Shown piece by piece: positions 1 to 8,136 of a stretch of 18,652 bases of DNA; the stretch's first letter is position 1, and the number at the start of each line of letters is the position of its first letter. The notes under the pieces are model-generated. The model searched no databases, was not told where the DNA came from, and saw nothing but the letters and a program-made list of their open reading frames with translations. Position numbers and translations under genes: made by a program. The stretch is from contig JALFGI010000311.1 of NCBI GenBank assembly GCA_022777455.1, positions 1 to 18,652 of the forward strand. Direction: 5' to 3'. Source of the stretch: Clostridiales bacterium. GTDB lineage: Bacteria; Bacillota_A; Clostridia; Oscillospirales; Oscillospiraceae.

Positions 1-714
1 CCTCTGAAGATCAACCGGGAGACCAACTACTCCAAGGACAAGAACCTGTGGCACCTGAGCCACGAGGGCCTGGATCTGGAAGACCCCGGCAATGAGCCCC
101 AGTATGAGAAGCCCGGCTTCCTGGAGATGGGTGTCAGCCCCGTGGATGCTCCTGACGTGCCCACCTATGTAACCATCGACTTTGAGCAGGGTATTCCCGT
201 GGCCGTGGACGGCGAGAAGCTGACTCCCAAGGGCGTCATCCTCAAGCTCAACGAGTTGGGCGGCAAGAACGGCATTGGCCTGCTGGACATCGTGGAGAAC
301 CGTCTGGTTGGCATGAAGTGCCGCGGTGTGTACGAGACCCCGGGCGGCGCCATCCTGTACAAGGCACACTCTGTGCTGGAGACCTTGTGCCTGGACAAGA
401 TGACCATGCACGAGAAGCAGAAGATCGCCATCACCTTTGCCGAGCTGGTTTACAACGGCCAGTGGTTCACCCCCCTGCGGGAGGCCCTGTCCGCTTTTGT
501 GGATAAGACCCAGGAAAAGGTCAACGGAAAGGTTCGCCTGAAGCTGTACAAGGGCAACATGATCAACGCCGGCGTGTGGAGCCCCAACTCCCTGTATTCC
601 GAGGAAATCGCCACCTTCGGCGAGAGCGACTACAACCAGAAGGATGCCGAGGGCTTCATCAACCTGTACGGCCTGCCCATCAAGGTTCAGGCCATGGTCA
701 GCGGCAAGAAATAA
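1..714 (+). CDS. argG: Argininosuccinate synthase, C-terminal part (5' end outside window)
   Basis: Argininosuccinate synthase joins citrulline and aspartate with ATP to make argininosuccinate, the next-to-last step of arginine synthesis, in the cytoplasm. The reading frame is open from base 1 and gives about 237 residues up to the TAA at 712-714. The first visible residues include [20 protein letters not shown], a highly conserved ArgG block, followed by the C-terminal domain with YETPGG and the [14 protein letters not shown] region. ArgG is usually about 400 residues, so roughly the first 165, including the ATP-binding SGGLD loop, lie upstream of the window. The internal ATG at 127 is not the start, because conserved sequence continues upstream of it in the same frame. 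argH follows after 25 bases, as expected for one operon. Confidence 0.96.
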   Translation, partial: PLKINRETNYSKDKNLWHLSHEGLDLEDPGNEPQYEKPGFLEMGVSPVDAPDVPTYVTIDFEQGIPVAVDGEKLTPKGVILKLNELGGKNGIGLLDIVENRLVGMKCRGVYETPGGAILYKAHSVLETLCLDKMTMHEKQKIAITFAELVYNGQWFTPLREALSAFVDKTQEKVNGKVRLKLYKGNMINAGVWSPNSLYSEEIATFGESDYNQKDAEGFINLYGLPIKVQAMVSGKK

Positions 715-739
715 GTTACATACAAGGAGTGTTATTCTC

Positions 740-2119
740 GTGGCAAAAATGTGGGCCGGGCGGACGGACGGCGTGACCAGTAAGCTGGCGGATGATTTCA
801 ATTCCTCCATCCATTTCGACAGCCGGATGTTCCGGCAGGACATCACAGGCTCCATGGCCCACGCGGCAATGCTGGGGGCGAAAAACATCATCACCCAGGC
901 AGAGGCACAGCAGATCATTGACGGACTGTCGGATATCCTGGAGGACCTGGAATCCGGCAAACTCCCCTTTGATATGGAGTGCGAGGATATCCACATGTTT
1001 GTGGAGCAGGTGCTTACCGGCCGCATCGGGGACGTGGGAAAAAAGCTCCATACTGCCAGAAGCCGCAACGACCAGGTGGCCCTGGATTTTCGGATGTACC
1101 TGCGGGACGAGATCGATGAGATTTCCGGCCTGTGCCGGGAATTGACCCGGACCGTGACCGACAAGGCGGAGGCGTATGCCGATGCCATCATGCCCGGCTA
1201 CACCCATCTGCAGCGGGCGCAGCCCATCACCTTCGGCCACCATCTCATGGCCTATTCCATGATGCTCCTGCGGGACCTGGATCGTCTGGCAGACTGCCGC
1301 AAGCGGATGAACATTTCTCCCATTGGCAGCTGCGCCCTGGCCGGTACCACTTATGATACCGATCGGATCTTCGAGGCCCGGAAGCTGGGCTTCGACGATG
1401 TGTGCATGAACAGCATCGACGGTGTTTCCGACCGGGATTTTGCCATTGAGCTGCTCAGCACTCTGGCAACGCTGATGATGCACCTGTCCCGGTTCTCGGA
1501 AGAGGTCATTCTGTGGTGCAGCTGGGAGTTCAAGTTTGTGGAGCTGTCCGACAGCTTCACCACCGGCTCGTCCATCATGCCTCAGAAGAAGAATCCGGAT
1601 ATGGCCGAGCTGTGCCGGGGCAAAACCGGCCGGGTCTACGGCGACTTGATGGCGCTGCTCACGGTGATGAAGGGTATCCCCCTGGCCTATAACAAGGATA
1701 TGCAGGAGGACAAGGAATCCGTGTTCGATGCCTGCGACACGGTGAAAATGTGCCTGAAGGTATTCACGGAAATGATCGCCGGTATGAAAGCGCTGACCGA
1801 CAATATGCGCTCCGCCGCCCAGAAGGGCTTCATCAACGCTACGGATTTGGCGGATTACCTGGTGCGAAAGGGCCTGCCCTTCCGCACGGCCTACAAGATT
1901 TCCGGCCAGATCGTGGCGGACTGCATCGCCCGAAATCTGGTGCTGGAAACATACCCCATCGAGGATTACCAAAAGTATTCTCCTCTTATCGAAGAGGATG
2001 TATACAGCGCAGTGGATCTTTCCGTCTGCGTGGAAAAGCGAATCAGCCTGGGCGGCACCAGTGTGGCCTCCGTCCATCAGCAGATTGCTTTTGTAAAAGA
2101 AAAACTCGCAAATGAATGA
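740..2119 (+). CDS. argH: Argininosuccinate lyase
   Basis: ArgH splits argininosuccinate into arginine and fumarate, the last step of arginine synthesis. It belongs to the fumarase/aspartase superfamily and normally acts as a cytoplasmic homotetramer. Visible motifs are SRNDQV (about residues 108-113), GYTHLQRAQP (153-162, containing the conserved His) and the superfamily signature GSSIMPQKKNPD (276-287). I chose the GTG at 740: AAGGAG lies 10 bases upstream, and the N-terminus then reads (V)AKMWAGRTD, as expected for ArgH, giving 459 residues, the usual length. The frame stays open upstream to an ATG at 644 inside argG, but that would add 32 unrelated residues. ATG 749 is a less likely alternative. 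The next gene starts 17 bases after the stop. Confidence 0.96.
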   Translation: MAKMWAGRTDGVTSKLADDFNSSIHFDSRMFRQDITGSMAHAAMLGAKNIITQAEAQQIIDGLSDILEDLESGKLPFDMECEDIHMFVEQVLTGRIGDVGKKLHTARSRNDQVALDFRMYLRDEIDEISGLCRELTRTVTDKAEAYADAIMPGYTHLQRAQPITFGHHLMAYSMMLLRDLDRLADCRKRMNISPIGSCALAGTTYDTDRIFEARKLGFDDVCMNSIDGVSDRDFAIELLSTLATLMMHLSRFSEEVILWCSWEFKFVELSDSFTTGSSIMPQKKNPDMAELCRGKTGRVYGDLMALLTVMKGIPLAYNKDMQEDKESVFDACDTVKMCLKVFTEMIAGMKALTDNMRSAAQKGFINATDLADYLVRKGLPFRTAYKISGQIVADCIARNLVLETYPIEDYQKYSPLIEEDVYSAVDLSVCVEKRISLGGTSVASVHQQIAFVKEKLANE

Positions 2120-2135
2120 AAGAAGGAACGTTAAC

Positions 2136-2927
2136 ATGAAAAAGATGATTGCTATGCTGCTGGCTGTTCTGATGGTGGCCTGCGCACTCAGCGCTTGCGG
2201 CAGCACCAAGGGCTCTCCTTTGGCAAAGATTCAGAAGGCCGGCAAACTGACCATTGCCACCAGCCCCGACTTCCCTCCCTTTGAGTCCCTGAACGGCGAC
2301 GGCAAGGTAGAAGGCATCGAGATCGAGCTGCTGGAAATGATCTGCCAGGAGCTGGGCGTGGAGCTGGACATCCAGCAGATGGATTTTGACTCCGTCCTGC
2401 CCGGTGTTCAGGCCGGTAAGTTCGACATGGGTGTGTCCGGTATTTCTGTCACCGAAAAGCGCCAGAAGAACGTGCTGTTCACCGATCCCTACTGCCTGGC
2501 AGCCCAGGCCATCGTGGTGGTGGAGGGCAGCCCCATCACCTGCAAAGCTGATTTGGAAGGCAAGTCCGTTTCCGTCCAGACCGGCACCACCGCCGAGAGT
2601 TTCTGCAACGAGAACGGCTACAAGGTTTCTTCCTTCCAGGCCAACAACGATGCCCAGTCCGCTGTTGTCCAGGGCAAGGTGGATGCCTGGGTCATCGACG
2701 ATCTGACCGCAGCGGATATGGTCAAGGCTTACAACGCCGAAAACGACGTGAAGCTGGTGGTGCTGGACGAGCCCATGACCACCGAGCCCTACGCTCTGGC
2801 CATGGCCTTCGGCAGCGAGGACACCGTGAAGAAGGTCAACGAGATCCTGGACAAGCTGCTCTCCGACGGTACCGTGGCCGGCATTTTCCAGAAGTACGAG
2901 GCTCCCTTCACTTCTCCCAAGAACTGA
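2136..2927 (+). CDS. Amino-acid ABC transporter substrate-binding lipoprotein
   Basis: This is a family-3 (polar amino acid) periplasmic-type binding protein of 263 residues, presumably anchored to the outer face of the cell membrane. The N-terminus is a lipoprotein signal: Met-Lys-Lys, a hydrophobic stretch, then lipobox LSAC with Cys21 as lipidation site. The mature part shows the family blocks GKLTIATSPDFPPFE, VSGISVTEKRQKNVLFTDPY (its Arg normally clamps the ligand carboxylate), VQTGTTAE and the hinge-region Asp in DAWVIDD. The start at 2136 is set by AGAAGGAA just upstream and by the signal peptide; an in-frame ATG at 2112 overlaps argH and is unlikely. It lies between argH and a permease, so arginine, ornithine, citrulline or a related amino acid is the likely ligand. 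This is inferred from context only; cystine or glutamine cannot be excluded. Confidence 0.92.
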   Translation: MKKMIAMLLAVLMVACALSACGSTKGSPLAKIQKAGKLTIATSPDFPPFESLNGDGKVEGIEIELLEMICQELGVELDIQQMDFDSVLPGVQAGKFDMGVSGISVTEKRQKNVLFTDPYCLAAQAIVVVEGSPITCKADLEGKSVSVQTGTTAESFCNENGYKVSSFQANNDAQSAVVQGKVDAWVIDDLTAADMVKAYNAENDVKLVVLDEPMTTEPYALAMAFGSEDTVKKVNEILDKLLSDGTVAGIFQKYEAPFTSPKN

Positions 2928-2943
2928 TTATATTGCATAACGT

Positions 2944-2976
2944 ATCAGGGCTGCTCCGCCTTGGAGCAGCCCTGAT
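2944..2976 (+). promoter_or_regulatory. Strong intergenic stem-loop between binding protein and permease
   Basis: A perfect 14-bp inverted repeat (ATCAGGGCTGCTCC at 2944-2957 and its complement at 2963-2976) closes a 5-base loop. It is not followed by a T tract, so it does not look like an intrinsic terminator. It begins 17 bases after the binding-protein stop codon. A stable 3' hairpin here is a known way for ABC operons to keep binding-protein mRNA longer-lived than the permease part. That role is inferred. Confidence 0.75.
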
Positions 2977-2981
2977 GGCCG

Positions 2982-3026
2982 CAGGACAGGGGCTTGCTTC
3001 TTTTTGGGAGGCAGGCCCGTATCCTG
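2982..3026 (+). promoter_or_regulatory. Second, imperfect intergenic stem-loop
   Basis: The 16-base arms at 2982-2997 and 3011-3026 pair at 14 positions, one of them a G-U pair, around a 13-base loop rich in T. It lies directly behind the perfect hairpin and 30 bases before the permease start. It may work with the first hairpin in mRNA processing or partial termination. I see no convincing promoter between the two genes, so the permease is probably transcribed by read-through. Confidence 0.5.
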
Positions 3027-3056
3027 TAAACAGATTTTATACAAAGGAATGGAACT

Positions 3057-3746
3057 ATGAACGCTTGGCTTGACAAACTCTACGAAACCTTTATTGAAAC
3101 CAATTACTACACCCTGATGCTGGACGGTCTGAAAAACACCCTGATCATCACCCTGGGTGCGCTGCTGATTGGTGTGGTCATCGGTACCCTGATTGCGGTT
3201 GCCAAATATTTTGCCGAGGAGTCTCCTGCCTGGAAACCTCTGGCTGCGCTTTGTGATATTTATGTGACGGTGATTCGGGGCATCCCGGTGGTGGTTCTGC
3301 TGCTGGTGTTCTATTTCATCATCCTCACTTCTGCCAACGGCATCGTGGTGGCGATTCTGACCTTCGGCATCAACTCCGGTGCGTATATGGCAGAGCTGAT
3401 CCGAAGCGGCATCAATGCCGTGGATTCCGGCCAGGCGGAGGCCTCCCGCAGTTTAGGCCTTTCCCGGATTCAGACCATGCGCAAAGTGATCTTTCCCCAG
3501 GCCATTCGATATATCCTGCCCGCCATCGGCAATGAGCTGATCGCTCTTTTGAAAGAGACCTCTGTTGCCGGCTATGTGGCGGTGGTGGATTTGACCCGGG
3601 CGGGCAACCTGGTGCGAAACAACACCTATGACGCGGTGAACCCGCTGCTCACCGTTGCCGCCACTTATCTGATTCTGGTGATCGGCATGACCCAGATTCT
3701 GAACCGTTTTGAAAAGCGCATGGCTGCGAAAATCAATTCCAAATAA
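3057..3746 (+). CDS. Amino-acid ABC transporter permease (HisM/GlnP family)
   Basis: A membrane-spanning subunit of a polar amino acid ABC importer, 229 residues. Hydrophobic segments lie at about 28-50, 62-90, 95-112, 150-175 and 195-212, in line with the five-helix fold of the family. The ATPase-docking EAA loop is clear at about 127-147 (EASRSLGLSRIQTMRKVIFP). The ATG at 3057 follows AAAGGAAT at a normal distance. The partner binding protein is directly upstream and argF directly downstream. No ABC ATPase gene is present, although in most such operons it follows the permease, so the ATPase must be encoded elsewhere or shared with another transporter. The substrate is probably arginine-related, from context. 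Confidence 0.92.
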   Translation: MNAWLDKLYETFIETNYYTLMLDGLKNTLIITLGALLIGVVIGTLIAVAKYFAEESPAWKPLAALCDIYVTVIRGIPVVVLLLVFYFIILTSANGIVVAILTFGINSGAYMAELIRSGINAVDSGQAEASRSLGLSRIQTMRKVIFPQAIRYILPAIGNELIALLKETSVAGYVAVVDLTRAGNLVRNNTYDAVNPLLTVAATYLILVIGMTQILNRFEKRMAAKINSK

Positions 3747-3762
3747 CTTTTAGGAGGAGCAT

Positions 3763-4755
3763 ATGAAGAATCTGACCAACCGGAGCTTTTTGAAGCTGCT
3801 GGACTATACTCCCGCCGAGATGGAATTCCTGCTGGACCTGGCGGCGGATCTGAAAGAGAAGAAGAAAAAGGGCATCCCCCACAAGCTGTGCGAGGGCAAG
3901 AATGTGGCTCTGATTTTTGAAAAGACCTCCACCCGTACCCGCTGCGCTTTTGAGGTAGCCGCTTATGATCTGGGGATGCACTGTACCTTCCTGGACCCCT
4001 CCGCCTCCCAGATCGGCAAAAAGGAGAGCATCGCCGACACCGCCCGGGTGCTGGGCCGGATGTACGATGGCATTGAGTACCGGGGCTTCGGCCAGGAAAT
4101 CGTGGAGGATTTGGCAAAATATTCCGGCGTCCCGGTTTGGAACGGTTTGACCAATGAGTTCCATCCCACCCAGATTCTGGCGGACTTCCTCACCATTCGG
4201 GAACATTTCGGCAGCCTGAAGGGAAAGAAGCTGGTGTACATGGGGGATGCCCGGTACAACATGGGTGATTCTCTCATGGTTGGCTGCGCCAAGATGGGCA
4301 TGCACTTTGTGGCCTGCGCCCCGGAAAAGTATTTTCCCAATGCTGCCCTGATTGATACCTGCCAGCAAATCGCGGCTCAGACCGGCGCAACCCTGGAATT
4401 CATCACCGACCCAATGGAGGCAACCAAGAATGCCCACGTGATCTACACCGATGTATGGGTGTCCATGGGGGAACCGGATGCTGTCTGGGAGGAGCGGATT
4501 CAGGACCTGACTCCCTACCGGGTGACAGAAGCGCTGATGGCCAATGCAGGGAGCCAGTGCCGCTTCATGCACTGCCTGCCTGCGTTCCATGACCTGGGAA
4601 CCACCATCGGCAAGCAGATTCAGCAGAAATTCGGCATCGACTGCATGGAGGTCACGGACCAGGTGTTTGAAGGAAAGCAGTCCATTGTCTTTGACGAGGC
4701 CGAAAACCGGATGCACACCATCAAAGCCGTTATGGCAGCGACCTTGGCAGAATAA
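3763..4755 (+). CDS. argF: Ornithine carbamoyltransferase
   Basis: This enzyme transfers the carbamoyl group from carbamoyl phosphate to ornithine, giving citrulline, the substrate of ArgG. It is 330 residues long, normal for the family. The carbamoyl-phosphate motif STRTR is at 56-60, HPTQ at 134-137, the ornithine-loop SMGE at 234-237, and HCLP with the catalytic Cys at 270-273. The C-terminus carries the conserved [22 protein letters not shown] block. TAGGAGGAG lies just before the ATG at 3763. The anabolic (argF) and catabolic (arcB) enzymes are close in sequence. The argG/argH neighbours and the lack of arcA or arcC favour the anabolic role. It is the last gene of the cluster, ended by the hairpin at 4763-4787. 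Confidence 0.95.
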   Translation: MKNLTNRSFLKLLDYTPAEMEFLLDLAADLKEKKKKGIPHKLCEGKNVALIFEKTSTRTRCAFEVAAYDLGMHCTFLDPSASQIGKKESIADTARVLGRMYDGIEYRGFGQEIVEDLAKYSGVPVWNGLTNEFHPTQILADFLTIREHFGSLKGKKLVYMGDARYNMGDSLMVGCAKMGMHFVACAPEKYFPNAALIDTCQQIAAQTGATLEFITDPMEATKNAHVIYTDVWVSMGEPDAVWEERIQDLTPYRVTEALMANAGSQCRFMHCLPAFHDLGTTIGKQIQQKFGIDCMEVTDQVFEGKQSIVFDEAENRMHTIKAVMAATLAE

Positions 4756-4762
4756 AATTTTT

Positions 4763-4787
4763 CCCGCCGCTGGTTTTCAGCGGCGGG
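4763..4787. terminator. Bidirectional terminator between argF and hisIE
   Basis: A perfect 10-bp stem (CCCGCCGCTG / CAGCGGCGGG) with loop GTTTT. It is followed on the plus strand by ATATTTTGTG, and read on the minus strand by a run starting AAAAATTTTATT. It lies 8 bases after the argF stop and 10 bases beyond the hisIE stop, so one hairpin can end both converging operons. Confidence 0.85.
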
Positions 4788-4797
4788 ATATTTTGTG

Positions 4798-5445
4798 TTA
4801 CGTCATTTTCTCCTGCTTGACCTTGTGGTCAATCACATGCCGGGAGGCAAGCTCCCTGTGGATTTCCTCCAGGGTGATGCCCTGCTGGGTCATGAGTACC
4901 ATCACATGGTAGGCCAGGTCTGCAATTTCGTAGACGGTTTCCGCCCGGTCTTCTGCCTTGGCGGCGATGATGACCTCAGTGCATTCCTCGCCCACTTTTT
5001 TCAGGATTTTGTCCAGGCCCTTCTGGAAGAGGTAGGTGGTGTAGGAGCCCTCAGGCAGCTCCTTCTTTCTGCCTTCCAGCAGAGCATAAAGCCCCTGATA
5101 GGAGAATTCCTGCCGGGTTTCGCTTTGATATACCGGATTGTGGAAGCAGGTGATTTCTCCGGTGTGGCAGGCGGGGCCGTCCGGTTCCACCATGACCACC
5201 AGCGCGTCCTGATCGCAGTCGGCGGTGATGGAGACAATGTGCTGGAAGTTTCCGCTGGTTTCTCCCTTCAGCCACAGCTCCTGGCGGGAGCGGCTCCAGA
5301 AGCAGGTGAGTTCCTTCTCCATGGAAATGGCCAAGCTCTCCCGATTCATATAGGCAAGGGTCAGCACCTGCTTGGACACTGCGTCCACCACAATGGCAGG
5401 AATCAGCCCTTTCTCGTCAAATTTCAGTTCCTCGATGTTCAGCAT
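4798..5445 (-). CDS. hisIE: Bifunctional phosphoribosyl-AMP cyclohydrolase / phosphoribosyl-ATP pyrophosphatase
   Basis: A fused enzyme of 215 residues for the second and third steps of histidine synthesis. The HisI domain (about 1-115) opens the adenine ring and shows [18 protein letters not shown], the metal-binding DCDQD at 76-80 and the zinc-type cysteines C77, C93 and C100 (PACHTG). The HisE domain (about 120-210) removes pyrophosphate and shows [25 protein letters not shown] (149-163) and EIADLAYH (173-180). The ATG at 5445 is set by AAGGAG upstream and by the normal HisI N-terminus; the frame is open further upstream but only as a shadow of hisF. The start overlaps the hisF stop by 7 bases (ATGCTGA), suggesting translational coupling. 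It is the last gene of the operon. Confidence 0.95.
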   Translation of the reverse strand: MLNIEELKFDEKGLIPAIVVDAVSKQVLTLAYMNRESLAISMEKELTCFWSRSRQELWLKGETSGNFQHIVSITADCDQDALVVMVEPDGPACHTGEITCFHNPVYQSETRQEFSYQGLYALLEGRKKELPEGSYTTYLFQKGLDKILKKVGEECTEVIIAAKAEDRAETVYEIADLAYHVMVLMTQQGITLEEIHRELASRHVIDHKVKQEKMT

Positions 5446-6209
5446 CTTTCTGATCTCCTTACAGATATGTTGGCTTCCGCCATGGCCTGCTTCAGGTCGG
5501 CAATTCTGACCTCTCCGAAATGGAAGATGGAGGCGGCCAGCCCGGCATCGATCTTGGGGTTGTGCCGGAACAGGGTGATAAAGTCTTGAATGTTCCCGGC
5601 ACCGCCAGAGGCAATCACCGGAACGGAGACGGCGTCGCATACCGCATCCAGCATTTCCAGGTCAAAGCCACCCTTCACGCCGTCGGTGTCGATGGAATTG
5701 ACCACCACCTCACCGGCGCCGTTGTCCACACACCGGCGAATCCATTCAATGGCCTCCATACCGGTGTTTTCCCGGCCACCTTTGGCGAATACACGGAACA
5801 CGCCATCCACCCGTTTTACATCGGCGGAGAGCACCACGCACTGACTGCCGTAGCGTTTGGCGGCTTCATTCACCAGGTTGGGATTCCGGATGGCACCGGA
5901 ATTGACGCTTACCTTGTCCGCGCCGCATTTCAGCACCCGGTCGAAATCCTCCACGGTGTTGATGCCGCCTCCCACGGTGAGGGGGATGAATACCTTGCTG
6001 GCGGTTTCCCGCAAGATTTCCGTGAACAGGGCCCGGCCTTCTGCGGAGGCGGTGATGTCATAGAACACCAATTCGTCCGCACCGCAGCCGGAATAGTATT
6101 CCGCCAGTGCCACGGGGGAGGAAACGTCCCGCAGCCCGGCAAAATGAACCCCCTTTACTACCCGACCGTCCCGTACGTCCAGGCAGGGGATAATCCGTTT
6201 TGTGATCAT
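5439..6209 (-). CDS. hisF: Imidazole glycerol phosphate synthase, cyclase subunit
   Basis: HisF is a (beta/alpha)8 barrel of 256 residues. Together with HisH it makes imidazole glycerol phosphate and AICAR from PRFAR and glutamine-derived ammonia. The two catalytic aspartates are in the expected places: D11 in [15 protein letters not shown] and D130 in [12 protein letters not shown]. Phosphate-binding sequences such as TVGGGI and IASGGAG are also present. The ATG at 6209 overlaps the hisA stop as ATGA. The 3' end overlaps the hisIE start by 7 bases. Its partner hisH is two genes upstream in the same operon, so both subunits should be made together. Confidence 0.96.
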   Translation of the reverse strand: MITKRIIPCLDVRDGRVVKGVHFAGLRDVSSPVALAEYYSGCGADELVFYDITASAEGRALFTEILRETASKVFIPLTVGGGINTVEDFDRVLKCGADKVSVNSGAIRNPNLVNEAAKRYGSQCVVLSADVKRVDGVFRVFAKGGRENTGMEAIEWIRRCVDNGAGEVVVNSIDTDGVKGGFDLEMLDAVCDAVSVPVIASGGAGNIQDFITLFRHNPKIDAGLAASIFHFGEVRIADLKQAMAEANISVRRSERC

Positions 6210-6919
6210 TTTGCCACCTCGATTGCCCGGCGCAGATCAATGGCGCCGGTGTAATATGCTTTGCCGATGATGGCTCCGTAGAGCTTGGCTTCGGCCAAAC
6301 GTTCCACATCCTCCATAGAGGACACACCGCCGGAGGCAATTATTTGCACGGAGAAACGCTCCATCAGTTCCCGATAGAGCGAATGGTTGGTGCCCTTCAT
6401 GGCGCCGTCCCGGGAAATATCCGTACAGATAATGGTTTCCACACCGATATTCTGAAGGGTTTGGCAGAAGTCAAAGGCGGTCAGGGCGGATTTCTCCGTC
6501 CAACCCTTGATGGCCACAAAGCCATCCTTGATGTCCATGCCCACGGCAATTTTATTTCCGTATTGTTTGACGGCTGCTTCCACAAAACCTGGCTCCGTGA
6601 CGGCGGCGGTGCCCAGAATCACCCGGTCGATGCCGTTGGACAGATATCGCGCAATGGTGTCCATGCTGCGGATGCCGCCGCCCACTTCGCAGAACAGCCC
6701 GCCCCGGTGTTTGATTTCCAGAATGATTTCAAAATTGGGTGTTTCGCCGCTTTTGGCGCCCTCCAGGTCCACAATGTGCATGTGGGTTGCCCCTTGCCGG
6801 GCAAAATCTTCGGCAATGGAGGGCGGGTCATCGCTGTAAACGGTCATCTGGGCATAGTCCCCTTTGTACAGACGGACGGCTTTGCCCTGATACAGGTCAA
6901 TGGCAGGATAGATCAGCAT
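6206..6919 (-). CDS. hisA: ProFAR isomerase (phosphoribosylformimino-AICAR-P isomerase)
   Basis: HisA isomerises ProFAR to PRFAR, the substrate of HisF-HisH. It is a (beta/alpha)8 barrel related to HisF and 237 residues long. The N-terminus MLIYPAIDLYQGKAVRLYKG carries catalytic D8, and D129 lies in VGMDIKDGFVAIKGW. CTDISRDGAMKG and the phosphate-binding IASGGVSS follow. The ATG at 6919 is supported by GGAGGAAAG upstream and by the family N-terminus; open sequence further upstream is a shadow of hisH. It overlaps hisH by 7 bases with the same ATGCTGA junction as hisF/hisIE, and overlaps hisF by 4 bases. A dual HisA/TrpF (PriA) function is a feature of actinobacteria and is not suggested here. 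Confidence 0.95.
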   Translation of the reverse strand: MLIYPAIDLYQGKAVRLYKGDYAQMTVYSDDPPSIAEDFARQGATHMHIVDLEGAKSGETPNFEIILEIKHRGGLFCEVGGGIRSMDTIARYLSNGIDRVILGTAAVTEPGFVEAAVKQYGNKIAVGMDIKDGFVAIKGWTEKSALTAFDFCQTLQNIGVETIICTDISRDGAMKGTNHSLYRELMERFSVQIIASGGVSSMEDVERLAEAKLYGAIIGKAYYTGAIDLRRAIEVAK

Positions 6920-7536
6920 GGGCTTTCCTCCAATTCGGCAAAGGCTCTGAGAATGTTCAGCCCCACGCTGCCGCTTTTTTCCGGGTGGAACTGGCAGCCG
7001 AATACGTTGCTGTTCTGTACCGCAGCGGTGAGCCACTGGCCGTATTCGGTATCGGCGATGACATAATCGTCGCAATGGGCGGCGAAGTAAGAGTGAACGA
7101 AGTAGACGCAGTCACCTTCCGAAATGAAGCGGAACAGGGGACTGCTCTTTTTCATGCGCAGGGCATTCCAGCCGATGTGGGGGATTTTCAGCTGATCCGG
7201 GATAAAGCCCGCCATGGGAACCACGCTGCCGGGGATCAGGCCCAGTCCCTGGTGTTCTCCGAATTCGCAGCTTTTTTCAAAGAGCAGCTGCATCCCCAGG
7301 CAGATTCCCAGAATGGGCTTGCCACGGGCGGCTTCTTCTTTGATCACGGTATCCAGCCCACACTCCCGTAGCTTCCGGGCGGCGTCCTCAAAGGCACCCA
7401 CTCCGGGCAGAATCAGCTTGTGGGCGGAGCGCAGGAGGGCGGCATCCTTGGTAACCACAACCTCTGCACCGATGGCGGCAAGACTGGATTTCAGGGAGAA
7501 GAGGTTTCCCACCCCATAGTCAACAATGGCAATCAT
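6913..7536 (-). CDS. hisH: Imidazole glycerol phosphate synthase, glutamine amidotransferase subunit
   Basis: HisH is the class I glutaminase that delivers ammonia through HisF. It is 207 residues from the ATG at 7536. The catalytic triad is visible: C79 in GICLGMQ, H184 and E186 in FHPEKSG. The oxyanion-loop PGVGAFEDA is also present. A GTG at 7539 is an alternative start, but the AAAGGAG upstream is better spaced from ATG 7536, and MIAIVDYGVGN is the normal HisH N-terminus. The start shares one base with the hisB stop (TGATG). The gene's place between hisB and hisA is the common arrangement. Confidence 0.95.
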   Translation of the reverse strand: MIAIVDYGVGNLFSLKSSLAAIGAEVVVTKDAALLRSAHKLILPGVGAFEDAARKLRECGLDTVIKEEAARGKPILGICLGMQLLFEKSCEFGEHQGLGLIPGSVVPMAGFIPDQLKIPHIGWNALRMKKSSPLFRFISEGDCVYFVHSYFAAHCDDYVIADTEYGQWLTAAVQNSNVFGCQFHPEKSGSVGLNILRAFAELEESPC

Positions 7537-8123
7537 CACAGCACTCCTTTGGTGGAGGGAATCTCATCGGCGTAGGAAGGATCGATGAGGACGGCTTTTT
7601 TCAGGGAACGGGCGGCGGATTTGAAGGCACCCTCGATGATGTGGTGGGAATTGCTCCCGGCCAGTTCCTTAAAGTGCAGGGTGAGTTCTGCCTTACGGAC
7701 AAAGCCAAGCCAGAATTCCTCCACAAGCTCCGTGTCAAATTCTCCGACCTTCTGAGTGGGAATGGGCAGATCAAAGCCCAAATAGCTTCGGCCGGATATG
7801 TCCACGGCAGTGAGGATCAGCGCTTCGTCCATGGGCAGCAGGGTATCGCCGTAGCGGCAGATGCCCCGCTTGTCTCCCAGGGCCTGGGAAAAGGCAGTGC
7901 CCAGGGCAATGCCGATGTCCTCGACGGTGTGGTGGTAGTCCACCTGAGTGTCGCCCGAGCAGCGGACATTCAGGTCAAACCGGCCGTGACAGGAGAACAG
8001 GGTGAGCATATGATCTAAAAAGCCGCAGCCGGTGGAGATGTCACTTTGACCGGAGCCATCCAGATTCAGCTTAATGGAGATTTTGGTTTCGGCGGTGTTG
8101 CGGGTGAATTGGGATGTTCTCAT
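7536..8123 (-). CDS. hisB: Imidazoleglycerol-phosphate dehydratase
   Basis: HisB removes water from imidazole glycerol phosphate to give imidazole acetol phosphate. The family is manganese-dependent. This is the monofunctional form of 195 residues, without the phosphatase domain found in enterobacterial HisB. Metal-binding histidine motifs are HHTVEDIGIALG (starting at 64) and SNSHHIIEGAFKSAARSL (157-174), and GCGFLDHMLTLFSCHGRFDL is at 32-51. The ATG at 8123 is chosen because GGAGGGAG precedes it and the protein then begins like other HisB (MRTSQFTRNTAETKI). It lies 13 bases after hisC. Because it is monofunctional, histidinol phosphatase must come from another gene, and none is visible in this operon. 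Confidence 0.95.
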   Translation of the reverse strand: MRTSQFTRNTAETKISIKLNLDGSGQSDISTGCGFLDHMLTLFSCHGRFDLNVRCSGDTQVDYHHTVEDIGIALGTAFSQALGDKRGICRYGDTLLPMDEALILTAVDISGRSYLGFDLPIPTQKVGEFDTELVEEFWLGFVRKAELTLHFKELAGSNSHHIIEGAFKSAARSLKKAVLIDPSYADEIPSTKGVL

Positions 8124-8136
8124 GTTGCTCCCTCCG

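Noticed and set aside
644..739. Upstream extension of argH to the ATG inside argG
   Set aside because: The added residues match no ArgH, while the GTG at 740 has a well-placed AAGGAG and gives the usual length and N-terminus.
716..2209. Long open frame antisense to argH (497 codons)
   Set aside because: The translation is low-complexity and rich in His, Gln and Gly, has no recognisable domain, and lies entirely opposite a clear argH. High GC third positions explain the absence of stops.
3004..3043. Possible promoter for the permease (TTGGGA and TATACA)
   Set aside because: The boxes are 28 bases apart, too far for a sigma-A promoter, and the -35-like box lies in the loop and stem of a hairpin.
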